From Bradyrhizobium ottawaense (lineage in GTDB: Bacteria; Pseudomonadota; Alphaproteobacteria; Rhizobiales; Xanthobacteraceae): a stretch of DNA of 64,000 nt. Position 1 is the first letter of the stretch. Every line of letters begins with the position of its first letter. A program made the translations under genes and the position numbers. The notes beneath the pieces were generated by a model. That model worked only from the letters and a program-made list of their open reading frames with translations. It did no database searches and was not told where the DNA came from. The DNA lies in contig NZ_LT629693.1 in the NCBI RefSeq assembly GCF_900099825.1, forward strand, positions 4,413,001 through 4,477,000, written 5' to 3'. This document shows positions 1 to 8,888 of the stretch, piece by piece.

Positions 1-778
1 ACTTGGCGTCGTCGATTTTCTTGTAGCCGTATTCCTGCAGGCCCTGTTCGCCAAGATAGCCGATCAGGCCTTCATGCAGGATGTAGTAGCCCGAGACCTG
101 CGGGGTGCCGTGGCGCGAGATCAGCGCGAACGGATAGAGCGTGACCGGCGCGTTGCCGACATTGCTCACTTCGTCCTTCAGGGTGAACAGATAGCGGTCG
201 TCGATCGCAATGATGCGGCGGAAGGTGAGGCCGTCGCCATTGTCGTATTTCAGCGTGACCGGATGGCCCGGCGACAGGCTGCCGATGCCTTCCTGCTGCC
301 AGACCGTGTTCTGGTCGGGAATCCGCGCGGTCGAGCCCGACGCCGGGACCCAGCCGAACTCGGCGTAATAGGGGCTTGCGGTGTTCGACGGGGAGTACAG
401 CACGATCGGCGGCGAGGTCGGATCGACGGTATCGCGGAACTTGACCAGCGAGAGGTCGTCGATGCGCGCGCCCTTCAGCGAGATGCTGCCGATCAGGCTC
501 GGGGTCTCGATCTTGACGCGCGGGCTGGCGGCAATCGCGGCATCGCGGCTGACGACGGCGGCTGCCGCCGGGGCGTTGGCCGGCGCATTGGCGGACGGTG
601 TCGCGCCAGGGGTGGTCGAGCCGGGCGCGGTCTGCGGCGTCGGCTTGGCCAGTTCGGCCTGCGTCTGGGTCTGCACGCGCTGCTTTTCCATCTGCGGCAC
701 GTTGTAGAAATACTGCCAGGCGATCAGCACGATGCCGGACAGAATGACGGCCAGGATGGTGTTGCGATTGTCGGTCAT
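1..778 (-). CDS. yidC: Membrane protein insertase YidC, N-terminal part (truncated by window edge)
   Basis: The minus-strand reading frame starts at ATG 778 with MTDNRNTILAVILSG and runs off the left edge, so only about the first 259 residues are present. The product inserts proteins into the inner membrane, alone or with SecYEG. Visible parts are the first membrane helix (ILAVILSGIVLIAWQYF), a linker rich in Ala, Pro and Thr (about residues 30-75), and the start of the periplasmic P1 beta-sandwich domain of Gram-negative YidC. The catalytic five-helix core lies outside the window. It follows rpmH and rnpA in the conserved rpmH-rnpA-yidC order, only 19 bp after rnpA. No yidD ORF lies in that gap. 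Identification is secure from N-terminal sequence and context. Confidence 0.95.
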   Translation of the reverse strand, partial: MTDNRNTILAVILSGIVLIAWQYFYNVPQMEKQRVQTQTQAELAKPTPQTAPGSTTPGATPSANAPANAPAAAAVVSRDAAIAASPRVKIETPSLIGSISLKGARIDDLSLVKFRDTVDPTSPPIVLYSPSNTASPYYAEFGWVPASGSTARIPDQNTVWQQEGIGSLSPGHPVTLKYDNGDGLTFRRIIAIDDRYLFTLKDEVSNVGNAPVTLYPFALISRHGTPQVSGYYILHEGLIGYLGEQGLQEYGYKKIDDAK

Positions 779-797
779 CGTTTCAAGGTCTCGTCAT

Positions 798-1160
798 TCA
801 ATTCGGTTTACGGCTGCCATCGCCGGTTCGCGATGGTTGCCGGTCGAGCCGGTGCATTGCCGAGCGAAGATCGTCGAGCATGGTTTCGAAATCGCGGCTG
901 AGTGCGGCACGCCGCCCGACTAGCACATAATCATGGTGCGGTCGCATCGATATGACGTCCAACCGCTTCACCAGTTCGCGAAGCCTGCGCCGGATGCGAT
1001 TGCGCTCGGGCGCGTTGCCGTTCTTCTTGGTGACGGTGAAACCGATCCGGACCGGGCCGTCATCGTCGCGCGAGCGGCCTTGCAACACGAAAGCCGCAGC
1101 GTTGGCCCGCGCGCCATTGGCAACGGCGAGGAAGTCCGCCCGCTGCCTAAGCCGATCCAT
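798..1160 (-). CDS. rnpA: Ribonuclease P protein component
   Basis: A 120-residue basic protein beginning MDRLRQRADFLAVANG. It is the protein subunit of RNase P, which assists the catalytic RNA in trimming 5' leaders from pre-tRNAs. The RnpA signature is clear: the substrate-binding FTVTKKNGNAPERNRIRRRLRE segment (given here only as FTVTKK...NRIRRRLRE, around residues 42-63) followed by HHDYVLVGR. Length fits the family. It lies 24 bp downstream of rpmH and 19 bp upstream of yidC, so the three are very probably co-transcribed, as in most bacteria. Confidence 0.96.
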   Translation of the reverse strand: MDRLRQRADFLAVANGARANAAAFVLQGRSRDDDGPVRIGFTVTKKNGNAPERNRIRRRLRELVKRLDVISMRPHHDYVLVGRRAALSRDFETMLDDLRSAMHRLDRQPSRTGDGSRKPN

Positions 1161-1184
1161 ATTGTAATCTCCGGAAGATCCGGT

Positions 1185-1319
1185 TCAGGCGCTCAGGCGC
1201 TTGCGGCCACGCGCACGACGTGCGGCGAGAACCTTGCGGCCGCCGGTCGTGGCGAGACGGGCGCGGAAGCCGTGACGGCGCTTGCGCACCAGTTTGCTGG
1301 GTTGATAAGTCCGCTTCAC
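1185..1319 (-). CDS. rpmH: 50S ribosomal protein L34
   Basis: A 44-codon minus-strand frame translates as [18 protein letters not shown] followed by [20 protein letters not shown] and RKRLSA, a textbook L34. The start is GTG (the complement of 1317-1319). No ATG is available at the conserved N-terminus, which fixes the start. L34 is a small, very basic component of the large ribosomal subunit. It heads the rpmH-rnpA-yidC operon, so the promoter should lie in 1320-1450. Confidence 0.97.
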   Translation of the reverse strand: MKRTYQPSKLVRKRRHGFRARLATTGGRKVLAARRARGRKRLSA

Positions 1320-1745
1320 GGGTAGTTCTCCGCTGACCGGGCAATGTGCCTGTTGAATTGAGATTAAGTCCGGTGATGCTGGCCGGCCCGAAACGAGGCC
1401 ATTACGGCCCCAAATGAGCCGCCCCCGGAGAACCGGGCCATCGCGGACAGTTGGCGCGGCTTATACGGGAGCGACCTGTTTTCGTCAACGCTTCGCAGCG
1501 CCGCAACCGGGGTTCTTTGAAATGGCGCAATTGGGGCGAATATATCTGTTTTCGCGGGGTTTTTAACGGTGAGACGGCGGTCCGCGCCCGGCTCCCGGAA
1601 CCCGCCAACATGAGCGATCGGTAATTTGACCGGTCGGGAATATGAAACGATCCTCGGAATCAGGTAGTTCGGGGTCGAGATCGGTTTGGGCCTGGTTTTT
1701 GGGTCCGGCCGGACCCAAAGCAGGGTTATCAAAGGCAAATATCAG
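1320..1745. other. Divergent intergenic region between rpmH and a sensor kinase gene
   Basis: About 425 bp with no convincing gene. It must carry the promoter of the minus-strand rpmH operon and that of the plus-strand histidine kinase. The stretch 1500-1630 is locally AT-richer (a run around tatatctgttttcgcggggt at 1541-1560), as expected for promoter DNA. No clear DnaA-box cluster was seen, so there is no sign that this rpmH locus is next to a replication origin. Confidence 0.5.
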
Positions 1746-3224
1746 GTGTCAGCGACCGACGACCAGCCGACCATGGAAGCGCCTCGGCCCAAGCCGCGGC
1801 GGCGCCTCGGGCTGTCCGGCAAGCTGTTGCTGCTCACCATTCCCCTCGTCATGATCGCCGGCCTGATGATCTACGTACCCGCGATCGCGAATTTTCGGAT
1901 GAACCGGCTGAACGACCGGCTGGCCGCAGCCAATACCGCGGCCCTGGTGCTGGATGCCGCGCCGCTGGGCATGGTTCCGGACTCGCTGGCGCGGCAGATC
2001 CTGACCAGCGTCGGAGCCCGCGCGGTCGCCATCAAGATGGGTCAGCAGCGGCGCCTGCTCGCCAGCGCCGACCTGCCGGACGCGATCGACCATGACATCG
2101 ACATGCGGACCATGACCGCGTGGTCCGCGATCGTCGATACCTTCGAGACCATGCTGGAGCGCGGTAACCAGACCATCCGCGTGGTCGGACCGGCACCCGG
2201 CGGCGCGCAATTCATCGAGGTCGTGATCGATGAGCTGCCGCTGCGGCAGGCGATGTACCGGTTTTCCCGCAATCTCTTGGTCGTGTCGCTCGGAATCGCG
2301 ATGCTGACCGCCGGCCTCGTCTACCTCGCTCTGCATTACCTGTTCGTGCGGCCGATGCGGCGGCTGACGGCAAGCCTCGTCGGCTTCCACGAAAACCCGG
2401 AAAGTTCGGCGCGAATCATCGTGCCGAGCCAGCGCGGCGACGAGATCGGCGTTGCCGAGCGCGAATTGTCCGACATGCAGCGCGACCTGGTTTCGATGCT
2501 GCATCAGAAGAGTAGGCTCGCTGCGCTTGGCCTGGCCGTCTCCAAGATCAACCATGACCTGCGCAACCTGCTGGCGTCGTCGCAACTGTTGTCGGACCAG
2601 CTGTCAAGCGTGCCGGATCCGCGGGTGCAGCGCTTTGCGCCGAAACTGATGCGCTCGCTGGAACGTGCCATCGATTTTTGCCAGTCGACGCTGTCTTATG
2701 GCCGCGCGCAGGAAGCCGCTCCCGACCGCCGCATGATCCTGGTCGAACCTGTGGTGGCCGAGGTGCGCGAATCCGCCGGCCTTGCCGCCGACGCGTCGGT
2801 CGGCTGGATCAGCGCGATCGAGCGCGGGCTCGCCATCGACGCCGATCCGGACCAGTTGTTTCGCGTGCTGCTCAACCTGGTGCGCAACGCCGCCCAGGCG
2901 CTGGAAAGCCGCCCCAAGGGGGATGCGGCGACGATGCAGATCCGCATCACCGGCCGCCGCGAAGGCTCGGTCGCGATCATCGAGGTTTCCGACACCGGCC
3001 CCGGCGTGCCGGGGCGCGCCCGCGAGCATCTATTCGAGGCGTTCCAGAGTTCCGGCCGCCCCGGCGGCAGCGGGCTTGGGCTGGCGATTGCCGCCGAACT
3101 GGTCCGCGCCCATGGCGGCGACATCCACCTGGTCGAAGGCACCATCGGCGCCACCTTCCGGGTCTCGATTCCGGACCGTCCGGTGGAACTGCAGAGCGTC
3201 CGCAACGAGCGGGCGCGGGCGTAA
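1746..3224 (+). CDS. Membrane-bound sensor histidine kinase (HAMP, HATPase)
   Basis: About 492 residues from GTG 1746; an in-frame ATG at 1686 and another at 1773 are alternatives. GTG 1746 has a purine-rich AAAGG just upstream and leaves a short basic N-tail before the first membrane helix (KLLLLTIPLVMIAGLMIYV). A periplasmic sensor segment of about 170 residues follows, then a second helix (NLLVVSLGIAMLTAGLVYL), a HAMP linker beginning FVRPMRRL, a dimerisation/phosphoacceptor helix with H in KINHDLRN, and an ATPase domain with N box NLVRNAAQAL, G1 box DTGPGVP and G2 box GGSGLGLAI. It should phosphorylate itself and a response regulator. No response regulator gene is adjacent, so the partner and signal are unknown. 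Confidence 0.88.
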   Translation: MSATDDQPTMEAPRPKPRRRLGLSGKLLLLTIPLVMIAGLMIYVPAIANFRMNRLNDRLAAANTAALVLDAAPLGMVPDSLARQILTSVGARAVAIKMGQQRRLLASADLPDAIDHDIDMRTMTAWSAIVDTFETMLERGNQTIRVVGPAPGGAQFIEVVIDELPLRQAMYRFSRNLLVVSLGIAMLTAGLVYLALHYLFVRPMRRLTASLVGFHENPESSARIIVPSQRGDEIGVAERELSDMQRDLVSMLHQKSRLAALGLAVSKINHDLRNLLASSQLLSDQLSSVPDPRVQRFAPKLMRSLERAIDFCQSTLSYGRAQEAAPDRRMILVEPVVAEVRESAGLAADASVGWISAIERGLAIDADPDQLFRVLLNLVRNAAQALESRPKGDAATMQIRITGRREGSVAIIEVSDTGPGVPGRAREHLFEAFQSSGRPGGSGLGLAIAAELVRAHGGDIHLVEGTIGATFRVSIPDRPVELQSVRNERARA

Positions 3225-3237
3225 ACCGCGCCATCCC

Positions 3238-3395
3238 GTCATTCCCCGGCGCGCAATTGCGCACCTGAGGGCATCGCGAAGCGATGAACCCGGAATCTCG
3301 CGCGATTACCTCTGGATTCCCCGATGTGCAGGGCACATCTGAGGTTCGATGCTGCGCATCGCCCTCATCTGCGCAAATGCGCACCGGGGAATGAC
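3238..3395. repeat. Dispersed palindromic element with about 25-bp terminal inverted arms
   Basis: The sequence opens GTCATTCCCCGGCGCGCAA and closes with the near-perfect reverse complement ending CCGGGGAATGAC. Several smaller internal hairpins lie between, such as gcatcgcgaagcgatg and gatgtgcagggcacatc. This nested-hairpin intergenic layout is typical of short dispersed repeats in Bradyrhizobium-like genomes. It begins 14 bp after the histidine kinase stop and may double as a transcription end or mRNA-stabilising structure. Confidence 0.75.
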
Positions 3396-3535
3396 ACCCT
3401 TAATTATGCGCCCCGACCGGCCTTTCCCCCGCTTGCCAATCAGGGCCGGAGCGGGTAGCTAAGGCGCTCTTCGCGAGATTTCCGAGCTTTATCGGATGCA
3501 TCCGGGCCTTGCGCCCAAATGCCTTAGCGAAAAAC

Positions 3536-3612
3536 GCGCCCGTAGCTCAGCTGGATAGAGCACTAGACTACGAATCTAGGGGTCAGGAGTTCGAATCTCT
3601 TCGGGCGCGCCA
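3536..3612 (+). tRNA. tRNA-Arg (anticodon ACG)
   Basis: A complete 77-nt cloverleaf with encoded CCA. The acceptor arms are GCGCCCG and CGGGCGC, the discriminator is G and the 3' end is CCA. The D-arm is AGCTCAGCTGGATAGAGC. The anticodon stem is CTAGA/TCTAG with loop CTACGAA, giving anticodon ACG, which is deaminated to ICG and reads CGU/CGC/CGA. The T-loop is TTCGAAT. The 9 bases at the 3' end (GGCGCGCCA) and the following 31 bp recur in the intergenic repeats between 11 and 22 kb. Confidence 0.97.
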
Positions 3613-3643
3613 TTTTCACACCATTCGGAATAAATCTGCGAAC
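3604..3643 (+). repeat. Right half of the GGCGCGCCA palindromic repeat, overlapping the tRNA-Arg 3' end
   Basis: From the last 9 bases of the tRNA, this 40-bp stretch aligns without gaps to the right half of the repeat at 16818-16857, with 34 identities by eye. Shared blocks are GGCGCGCCATT, CACCA, GAATAAA and CTGCGAAC. The left arm (GTTCGC..TTTTATTCTGAAT) is absent here because tRNA sequence occupies that position. Confidence 0.75.
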
Positions 3644-3918
3644 ACGATCGTTCATGTCCGCATGTTTCTGCAATCAAATGCGAAGCGGACACTGCGTGCA
3701 GTCCGCCCGCTATTTCGCACTTTAGACCCGTCGTGAGGCTACTTTCTCATTAATACCCAATCGGCCGCGTCCGGGTCTGCCAAACTGGGCTTTGTAGGAC
3801 TTTCGATCCCTTGTATTGTGAAGAGAAGCATGCGGAACTGGCATGGCCGCTGCCAGAAGGGCGCTGGTCACCATAAGCAGGCGCGAACCAACGCGCCGGT
3901 TTTTCGGTGGAGACCGAC
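3644..3918. other. Intergenic region upstream of the acyl-CoA ligase/Liv operon
   Basis: About 275 bp with no supported gene. It separates the tRNA from the transporter operon and must hold that operon's promoter. The stretch 3730-3800 is AT-richer (tactttctcattaatacc). No integrase fragment or convincing operator was recognised. Confidence 0.4.
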
Positions 3919-5889
3919 ATGGCCGTTGGCGGATCGTTTGACACGTTCCCCAAGTTGCTGCTGCGAAATGCCGCGCAGTTTAGCAGCCGTCCGGCGTTTC
4001 GGCATAAGGATCTTGGCATCTGGCAGACGTGGACCTGGACCCAGGTCGCCGAGATCGTGCGGGCTTATGCCGCGGGCTTGCAGCGACTTGGATTGCAGCC
4101 AGGAGACACGATCGCCATCGTCGGTTCCAACCGGCCGAAGCTCTACTGGACCGTGATGGCAGCGCAGACGCTGCGCGCGATTCCGGTTCCGGTCTATTCG
4201 GATGCGGTGGCTGACGAGCTTGCCTATGTCCTCGCTCACGCCGACGTGAAGTTTGTCGCCGCGCAAGATCAGGAGCAGGTCGACAAGGTTTTGTCCGTAT
4301 CGGACCGGGTGCCGCATCTCCACACGATTGTTTATGACGAGGCGCGTGGACTCCGTGACTACGATCACAGCCGATTGACCGCAATCCACGATGTCATCGA
4401 AGACGGCCGCGCCGCGCTTGCGGCCAACGCTGCGCTTGGCGGGAAGATCGATGAATTCATCCGGCAGGGTGAAGGTTCTGACATCTCGATCATCCTCTAC
4501 ACCTCGGGAACAACCGGCGCGTCGAAGGGCGTCATGCTGTCGGCGCGAGGCTGCATCGACGCTGCGACGGATACTGTCAGATTCGATCGATTGACCGACA
4601 ACGAAGTGGCGCTCGCCTACCTGCCGCTCGCCTGGGCGGGCGATCATTACCTCAACTATGCACAGGGCCTTGCCGCTGGATTCTGCATGGCGTGTCCCGA
4701 GAGCGGTGAGACGATCGAGCAGGATTTGCGCGAGATCGGACCAACCTTCTATTTCGCTCCGCCGCGCGTTTTCGAAAACATGCTGACGCGGGTGATGATC
4801 CGCATGGAGGACGCTGCGCCAATCAAGCGGCGAATGTTCGACTACTTCCTTGGCATTGCGCGACGGTATGGCGAGTCGATTTTGACCGGAAAGCCGGTGC
4901 CGCTGTCAGGCCGGCTGCTCTATGCGCTCGGGCGCTTGATGCTCTACGAGCCCCTTAAAAACGTCCTTGGCCTGTCTCGCGTACGCGTTGCCTATACTGC
5001 AGGTGAGGCCATCGGTCCGGATCTTTTCGCGTTTTACCGCTCGATCGGATTGAACCTGAAGCAACTTTACGGTCAGACCGAAGCCTTCCTCTACGTCACC
5101 TGTCAGCCTGACGGGGAGATCTACTCCGATACAGTTGGGCCGGCGGCGCCTAACGTCGACATCCGCATTGCGGAATCAGGTGAAGTGCAATTCCGCTCAC
5201 CCGGCATGTTTGTCCGATATTTCAAGGATCAGGCGAAGACTGCGGAGACCCTGACGCCTGACGGTTACGTCAAGACCGGCGATGCCGGTTTCTTCGACGA
5301 GAAGACGGGCCATCTGAAGATCATCGATCGCGCAAAGGATGTCGGCCGGCTGGCCGACGGCACGATATTTGCGCCGAAGTATCTTGAGAACAAATTGAAG
5401 TTCTTTCCCAACATCAAGGAAGCGGTCGCGTTCGGCGACACCAGGGAGTTCGTTTGCGCCTTTCTCAATATCGACCCGGCCGCTGTGGCGAACTGGGCCG
5501 AACGTAACAACATCGCCTACGGTTCCTACCAGGAGCTGGCGGGGCATCCGCTGGTCTATGACATGGTGGCGAAAGATGTTGCCAAGGTGAACCGCTCCCT
5601 CGCGGAGGAAAAGGTGATGGCTGGCGCGCAGATTCGCCGCTTTCTCATTTTGCATAAGGAACTCGACGCAGACGATGGCGAATTGACCCGCACGCAGAAA
5701 GTTCGCCGCGGGTTCGTCGCCGAGCGCTATGCGCCACTGGTCACGGCGCTCTACAACGGTTCGCATGAAGCCGACATTTCCACCGAAGTCACTTTTGAGG
5801 ATGGCCGCAAGGGCGTGATCGCGGCGCGGGTCAAGATCCGCGACTTGCAAACAGCTGGTTCGACGGAATCCCTGGGGAAGGCCGCATGA
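3919..5889 (+). CDS. Long-chain-type acyl-CoA synthetase (AMP-forming ligase)
   Basis: 656 residues from ATG 3919, preceded by GGTGGAG at good spacing; an upstream GTG at 3907 is less likely. The enzyme adenylates a carboxylic acid with ATP and transfers it to CoA. The core ANL motif YTSGTTGASKG lies at about residues 194-204, a second signature LKQLYGQTEA near 375-385, and the adenosine/hinge region DGYVKTGDAGFF...IDRAKD near 450-475. Length and the GDTIAIVGSNRPKLYW N-terminal region match the FAA1/long-chain class. The substrate cannot be read from sequence. The stop overlaps the livG start by 4 bp (ATGA), so it is translationally coupled to a Liv-type importer and probably activates what that importer brings in. 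Confidence 0.9.
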   Translation: MAVGGSFDTFPKLLLRNAAQFSSRPAFRHKDLGIWQTWTWTQVAEIVRAYAAGLQRLGLQPGDTIAIVGSNRPKLYWTVMAAQTLRAIPVPVYSDAVADELAYVLAHADVKFVAAQDQEQVDKVLSVSDRVPHLHTIVYDEARGLRDYDHSRLTAIHDVIEDGRAALAANAALGGKIDEFIRQGEGSDISIILYTSGTTGASKGVMLSARGCIDAATDTVRFDRLTDNEVALAYLPLAWAGDHYLNYAQGLAAGFCMACPESGETIEQDLREIGPTFYFAPPRVFENMLTRVMIRMEDAAPIKRRMFDYFLGIARRYGESILTGKPVPLSGRLLYALGRLMLYEPLKNVLGLSRVRVAYTAGEAIGPDLFAFYRSIGLNLKQLYGQTEAFLYVTCQPDGEIYSDTVGPAAPNVDIRIAESGEVQFRSPGMFVRYFKDQAKTAETLTPDGYVKTGDAGFFDEKTGHLKIIDRAKDVGRLADGTIFAPKYLENKLKFFPNIKEAVAFGDTREFVCAFLNIDPAAVANWAERNNIAYGSYQELAGHPLVYDMVAKDVAKVNRSLAEEKVMAGAQIRRFLILHKELDADDGELTRTQKVRRGFVAERYAPLVTALYNGSHEADISTEVTFEDGRKGVIAARVKIRDLQTAGSTESLGKAA

Positions 5890-6671
5890 GGGCGCCGGAC
5901 ACAAACGAAATCCTGCTTCAGGTCAAGGGCGTATCGCTGGCGTTTGGCGGCGTGAAAGCGCTGACGGACGTTTCGTTCGACATCAGGAAGGGCGAAATTC
6001 GCGCCATCATCGGACCGAACGGCGCCGGCAAAACCTCTATGCTCAACGTCATCAATGGCTTCTATCATCCGAATCATGGTGCCATCACCTTCAAGGGACG
6101 GACCCGCGCCCGGATGGAGCCTTTCGAGGCGTCCCGTGGCGGTATTGCGCGCACCTTTCAGAACGTCGCGCTGTTCAAGGGAATGAGCGCGCTCGACAAT
6201 ATTATGGCTGGCCGCACATTGAAGATGCGCCGGGGCCTTCTGTGGCAGATGCTGCGTTACGGCCCTGCGCTGGCAGAGGAGATCGAGCATCGGCACCGGG
6301 TCGAGGAGATCATCGATTTTCTGGAAATTGAGGCGATCCGCAAGGTGCCGGTTGCGCGTTTGTCATACGGCCTGCAGAAGCGCGTCGAACTCGGTCGCGC
6401 CCTTGCGATGGAGCCCGATCTTCTTCTCCTCGACGAGCCGATGGCAGGCATGAACCTCGAAGAGAAGGAGGACATGTCACGGTTCATCGTCGACATAAAC
6501 GACCATTACGGCACGACCATCGCGCTGATCGAGCACGACATGGCTGTGGTGATGGATCTCTCCCATCGCGTGGTGGTGCTCGATCATGGCGTGAAGATCG
6601 CTGACGGCACGCCGGATGAGGTCAAGAAGAATCAGGCTGTCATCGACGCCTATCTCGGCGTCGCGCATTAA
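5886..6671 (+). CDS. livG: Branched-chain-amino-acid-type ABC transporter ATPase (LivG-like)
   Basis: 261 residues. A nucleotide-binding subunit of a HAAT-family importer, energising uptake through the two permeases encoded next. Walker A is GPNGAGKT (about residues 42-49), the ABC signature is LSYGLQKRVELGRAL, Walker B is LLLLDEPMAGM and the switch His is in IALIEHDM. The MNLEEKEDM stretch and C-terminal helix are typical of LivG rather than LivF. It overlaps the acyl-CoA ligase stop by 4 bp and is followed 10 bp later by the livH-like permease. The liv name denotes family; the real substrate may be a carboxylate. Confidence 0.9.
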   Translation: MRAPDTNEILLQVKGVSLAFGGVKALTDVSFDIRKGEIRAIIGPNGAGKTSMLNVINGFYHPNHGAITFKGRTRARMEPFEASRGGIARTFQNVALFKGMSALDNIMAGRTLKMRRGLLWQMLRYGPALAEEIEHRHRVEEIIDFLEIEAIRKVPVARLSYGLQKRVELGRALAMEPDLLLLDEPMAGMNLEEKEDMSRFIVDINDHYGTTIALIEHDMAVVMDLSHRVVVLDHGVKIADGTPDEVKKNQAVIDAYLGVAH

Positions 6672-6681
6672 GGAGCATTGC

Positions 6682-7611
6682 GTGATCGCGTTGGGTCAAT
6701 TTCTCGAAGTGCTGATCGGCGGATTGATGTCCGGCGTGCTGTATTCGCTGGTCGCGCTTGGCTTCGTGCTGATCTTCAAAGCATCCGGTGTCTTCAATTT
6801 TGCCCAGGGTGCAATGGTATTGCTCGCAGGGCTTGCGCTGGTTCGCTCGCTCGACCTCCTGGTGGCCAAGGGCTTCCCGCTTTGGGCTGCGATCATCTTC
6901 GGCATCGGCTTCGCTGTCGTGATCATGGCGATAACGGCCTGGCTGATCGAGCGGTTCGTGATCGGACCCCTTGTCAACCAGGACGGCCTCACGCTGTTCA
7001 TGTCCACGATCGGCGTGACATTCATCCTCGAGGGTGCGGCGCAGATGATCTTCGGTTCCGATGCTTACCCGTTGCGGCTGTTCCCGACGGACGCCTGGTT
7101 CCTGTTCGAAAGTCACTTTCCGGGTGGAATTCTGGTCAACAAGCTGGATGTCTGGGGCGGCATTATCGCCGGCATTCTGGTCGCCGGCCTCGCGATCTTC
7201 TTCCAGGGTACCAAGACCGGTCGCGCACTCCGGGCTGTTGCCGACGACCACTTGGCCGCGCAGTCGGTCGGGATTCCAATCAGCTGGATCTGGTTCGTGG
7301 TCTGGCTTGTTGCCGGTCTCGTTGCGCTGGTTGCGGCGACTGTGTGGGGCACCAAGCTGGGCGTACAGTTCTCCATCACTTTTCTCGCGTTGAAGGCCTT
7401 GCCGGTTCTGATCATTGGGGGCTTTACCTCCGTTCCAGGAGCCATCGTCGGCGGGCTCATTGTGGGTGCGGGCGAGAAGATCGCCGAGGTGTTCTTGGGG
7501 CCGTATATGGGTGGCGGTATCGAATATTGGTTCGCCTATGTGCTGGCGTTGGCGGTGCTGCTCGTGCGGCCGCAGGGTCTGTTCGGCGAGAGGATCATCG
7601 AACGTATCTAA
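6682..7611 (+). CDS. livH: ABC transporter permease, LivH type
   Basis: 309 residues from GTG 6682, chosen because AAGGAG at 6670-6675 sits 6 nt upstream; longer in-frame starts lie inside livG. A hydrophobic protein with about eight membrane helices that forms half of the inner-membrane channel. Family features are the N-terminal GGLMSGVLYSLVALGFVLIF, the FNFAQGAM motif, and the C-terminal region GGFTSVPGAIVGGLIVG that contacts the ATPase. It pairs with the LivM-like permease immediately downstream. Confidence 0.9.
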   Translation: MIALGQFLEVLIGGLMSGVLYSLVALGFVLIFKASGVFNFAQGAMVLLAGLALVRSLDLLVAKGFPLWAAIIFGIGFAVVIMAITAWLIERFVIGPLVNQDGLTLFMSTIGVTFILEGAAQMIFGSDAYPLRLFPTDAWFLFESHFPGGILVNKLDVWGGIIAGILVAGLAIFFQGTKTGRALRAVADDHLAAQSVGIPISWIWFVVWLVAGLVALVAATVWGTKLGVQFSITFLALKALPVLIIGGFTSVPGAIVGGLIVGAGEKIAEVFLGPYMGGGIEYWFAYVLALAVLLVRPQGLFGERIIERI

Positions 7612-7627
7612 AGACGAGGAGTGAGTT

Positions 7628-8755
7628 GTGCTTTATCGCGAGGCTGGCCAATTCAAGACGACCTACGCGGAGGATATGGCGATCTTCCCGATCCGTCAGG
7701 ACCGCATGGCGCTCGCCGTCTTGCTCGGTGTCGCCTTCATTGGGGTGCCGCTGCTGGCAACTTTCCACATTTGGCCGTTCGGCAGCGACTATCTGCTGCG
7801 CGCCATTCTGCTGCCCTTCCTGATCCTCGCACTCGCCGCTATCGGCGTAAACATTCTCGTCGGTTATTGCGGCCAGATCTCGCTCGGCAGCGGCGCGTTC
7901 ATGGCCATCGGCGCCTACTCTGCCTACAAGTTTGGGACCGGCGTTCATATTCCGCTCGCCTGGCTCGACTTCGCGATTTCGATCCCGCCGTTGCCCGTGC
8001 TGCTATCCATTTTGCTCGGCGGGCTCACGGCGGCGGCTGCCGGAATCCTCTTCGGTGTTCCCAGTCTACGGATCAAGGGCCTCTATCTGGCGGTTGCAAC
8101 GCTCGCAGCGCAGTTTTTCTTCGACTGGGTGTTCCTGCGGGTGCCGTGGTTCACCAATTACGCACCGTCAGGGTCGGTCAATGCACCGACGCTGAATTTC
8201 TTCGGTCTGGTCCTGGACACGCCGATCGAGCGCTATCTGCTCTGCCTGACCTTCGCAACGGTGTTCGCGGTTCTGGCGAAGAACCTTGTTCGCGGCAATC
8301 TCGGTAGGCAATGGATGGCGATCCGCGACATGGACATCGCCGCCGAGTTGATCGGTATCCGGCCGCTCAACGCAAAGCTCACGGCTTTCGCGGTCTCTTC
8401 ATTTATCATCGGCGTGGCGGGCGCACTCTGGGCGTTCGTCTATCTGGGCTCGTGGGAGCCGCTCGCGTTCTCGATCGACCGCTCACTGCAGCTTCTGTTT
8501 ATGGTGATCATCGGCGGGCTGGGATCGATCATGGGTTCGTTCGTAGGTGCGGCCTTTATCCTCATTCTGCCGATCATGCTGAACCTGATTCCAACCCAGC
8601 TCGGCGTGCCGCTGTCGACGGAAACGATCACTCACCTGGAGTTCATCATCTTCGGATCGTTGATCTGCTATCTTCTCATCAAGGAGCCACATGGGTTTGC
8701 CCGGCTCATATCGCTTGGCAAGGAGAAGCTCAGACTTTGGCCGTTTCCCTACTGA
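7628..8755 (+). CDS. livM: ABC transporter permease, LivM type
   Basis: 375 residues starting at GTG 7628, preceded by GAGGAGTGAG. Second membrane subunit of the importer, with an N-terminal cytoplasmic stretch of about 30 residues before the first helix. Characteristic LivM sequences are NILVGYCGQISLGSGAF and the ATPase-contact segment GGLGSIMGSFVGAAF. It follows livH by 16 bp. A 133-bp spacer then separates it from the binding-protein gene, which has its own strong ribosome site. Confidence 0.9.
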   Translation: MLYREAGQFKTTYAEDMAIFPIRQDRMALAVLLGVAFIGVPLLATFHIWPFGSDYLLRAILLPFLILALAAIGVNILVGYCGQISLGSGAFMAIGAYSAYKFGTGVHIPLAWLDFAISIPPLPVLLSILLGGLTAAAAGILFGVPSLRIKGLYLAVATLAAQFFFDWVFLRVPWFTNYAPSGSVNAPTLNFFGLVLDTPIERYLLCLTFATVFAVLAKNLVRGNLGRQWMAIRDMDIAAELIGIRPLNAKLTAFAVSSFIIGVAGALWAFVYLGSWEPLAFSIDRSLQLLFMVIIGGLGSIMGSFVGAAFILILPIMLNLIPTQLGVPLSTETITHLEFIIFGSLICYLLIKEPHGFARLISLGKEKLRLWPFPY

Positions 8756-8888
8756 AGGGGCGGTCAATGCGAAGGAAGCCGGAGATCGCAACGCGGAGCG
8801 GCGGTCGTTGGCAGAAGGAGCAAGGAAGCCCGCAAAACAAAACAAGACCCGTTACCGCAAAACCGGGCTGAACGAGGAGGACGTCGAT

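Noticed and set aside
74..901. 275-residue plus-strand ORF
   Set aside because: Antisense to yidC and the end of rnpA; the translation is Arg/Gly-rich shadow sequence without a ribosome site.
1320..1745. Possible replication origin beside rpmH
   Set aside because: No cluster of DnaA boxes and no dnaA, dnaN or gidA/parAB genes are visible.
3509..3736. 75-residue plus-strand ORF (contains APVAQLDRALDYES)
   Set aside because: It is the translation of the tRNA-Arg gene, a well-known annotation artefact; the tRNA cloverleaf explains the sequence.
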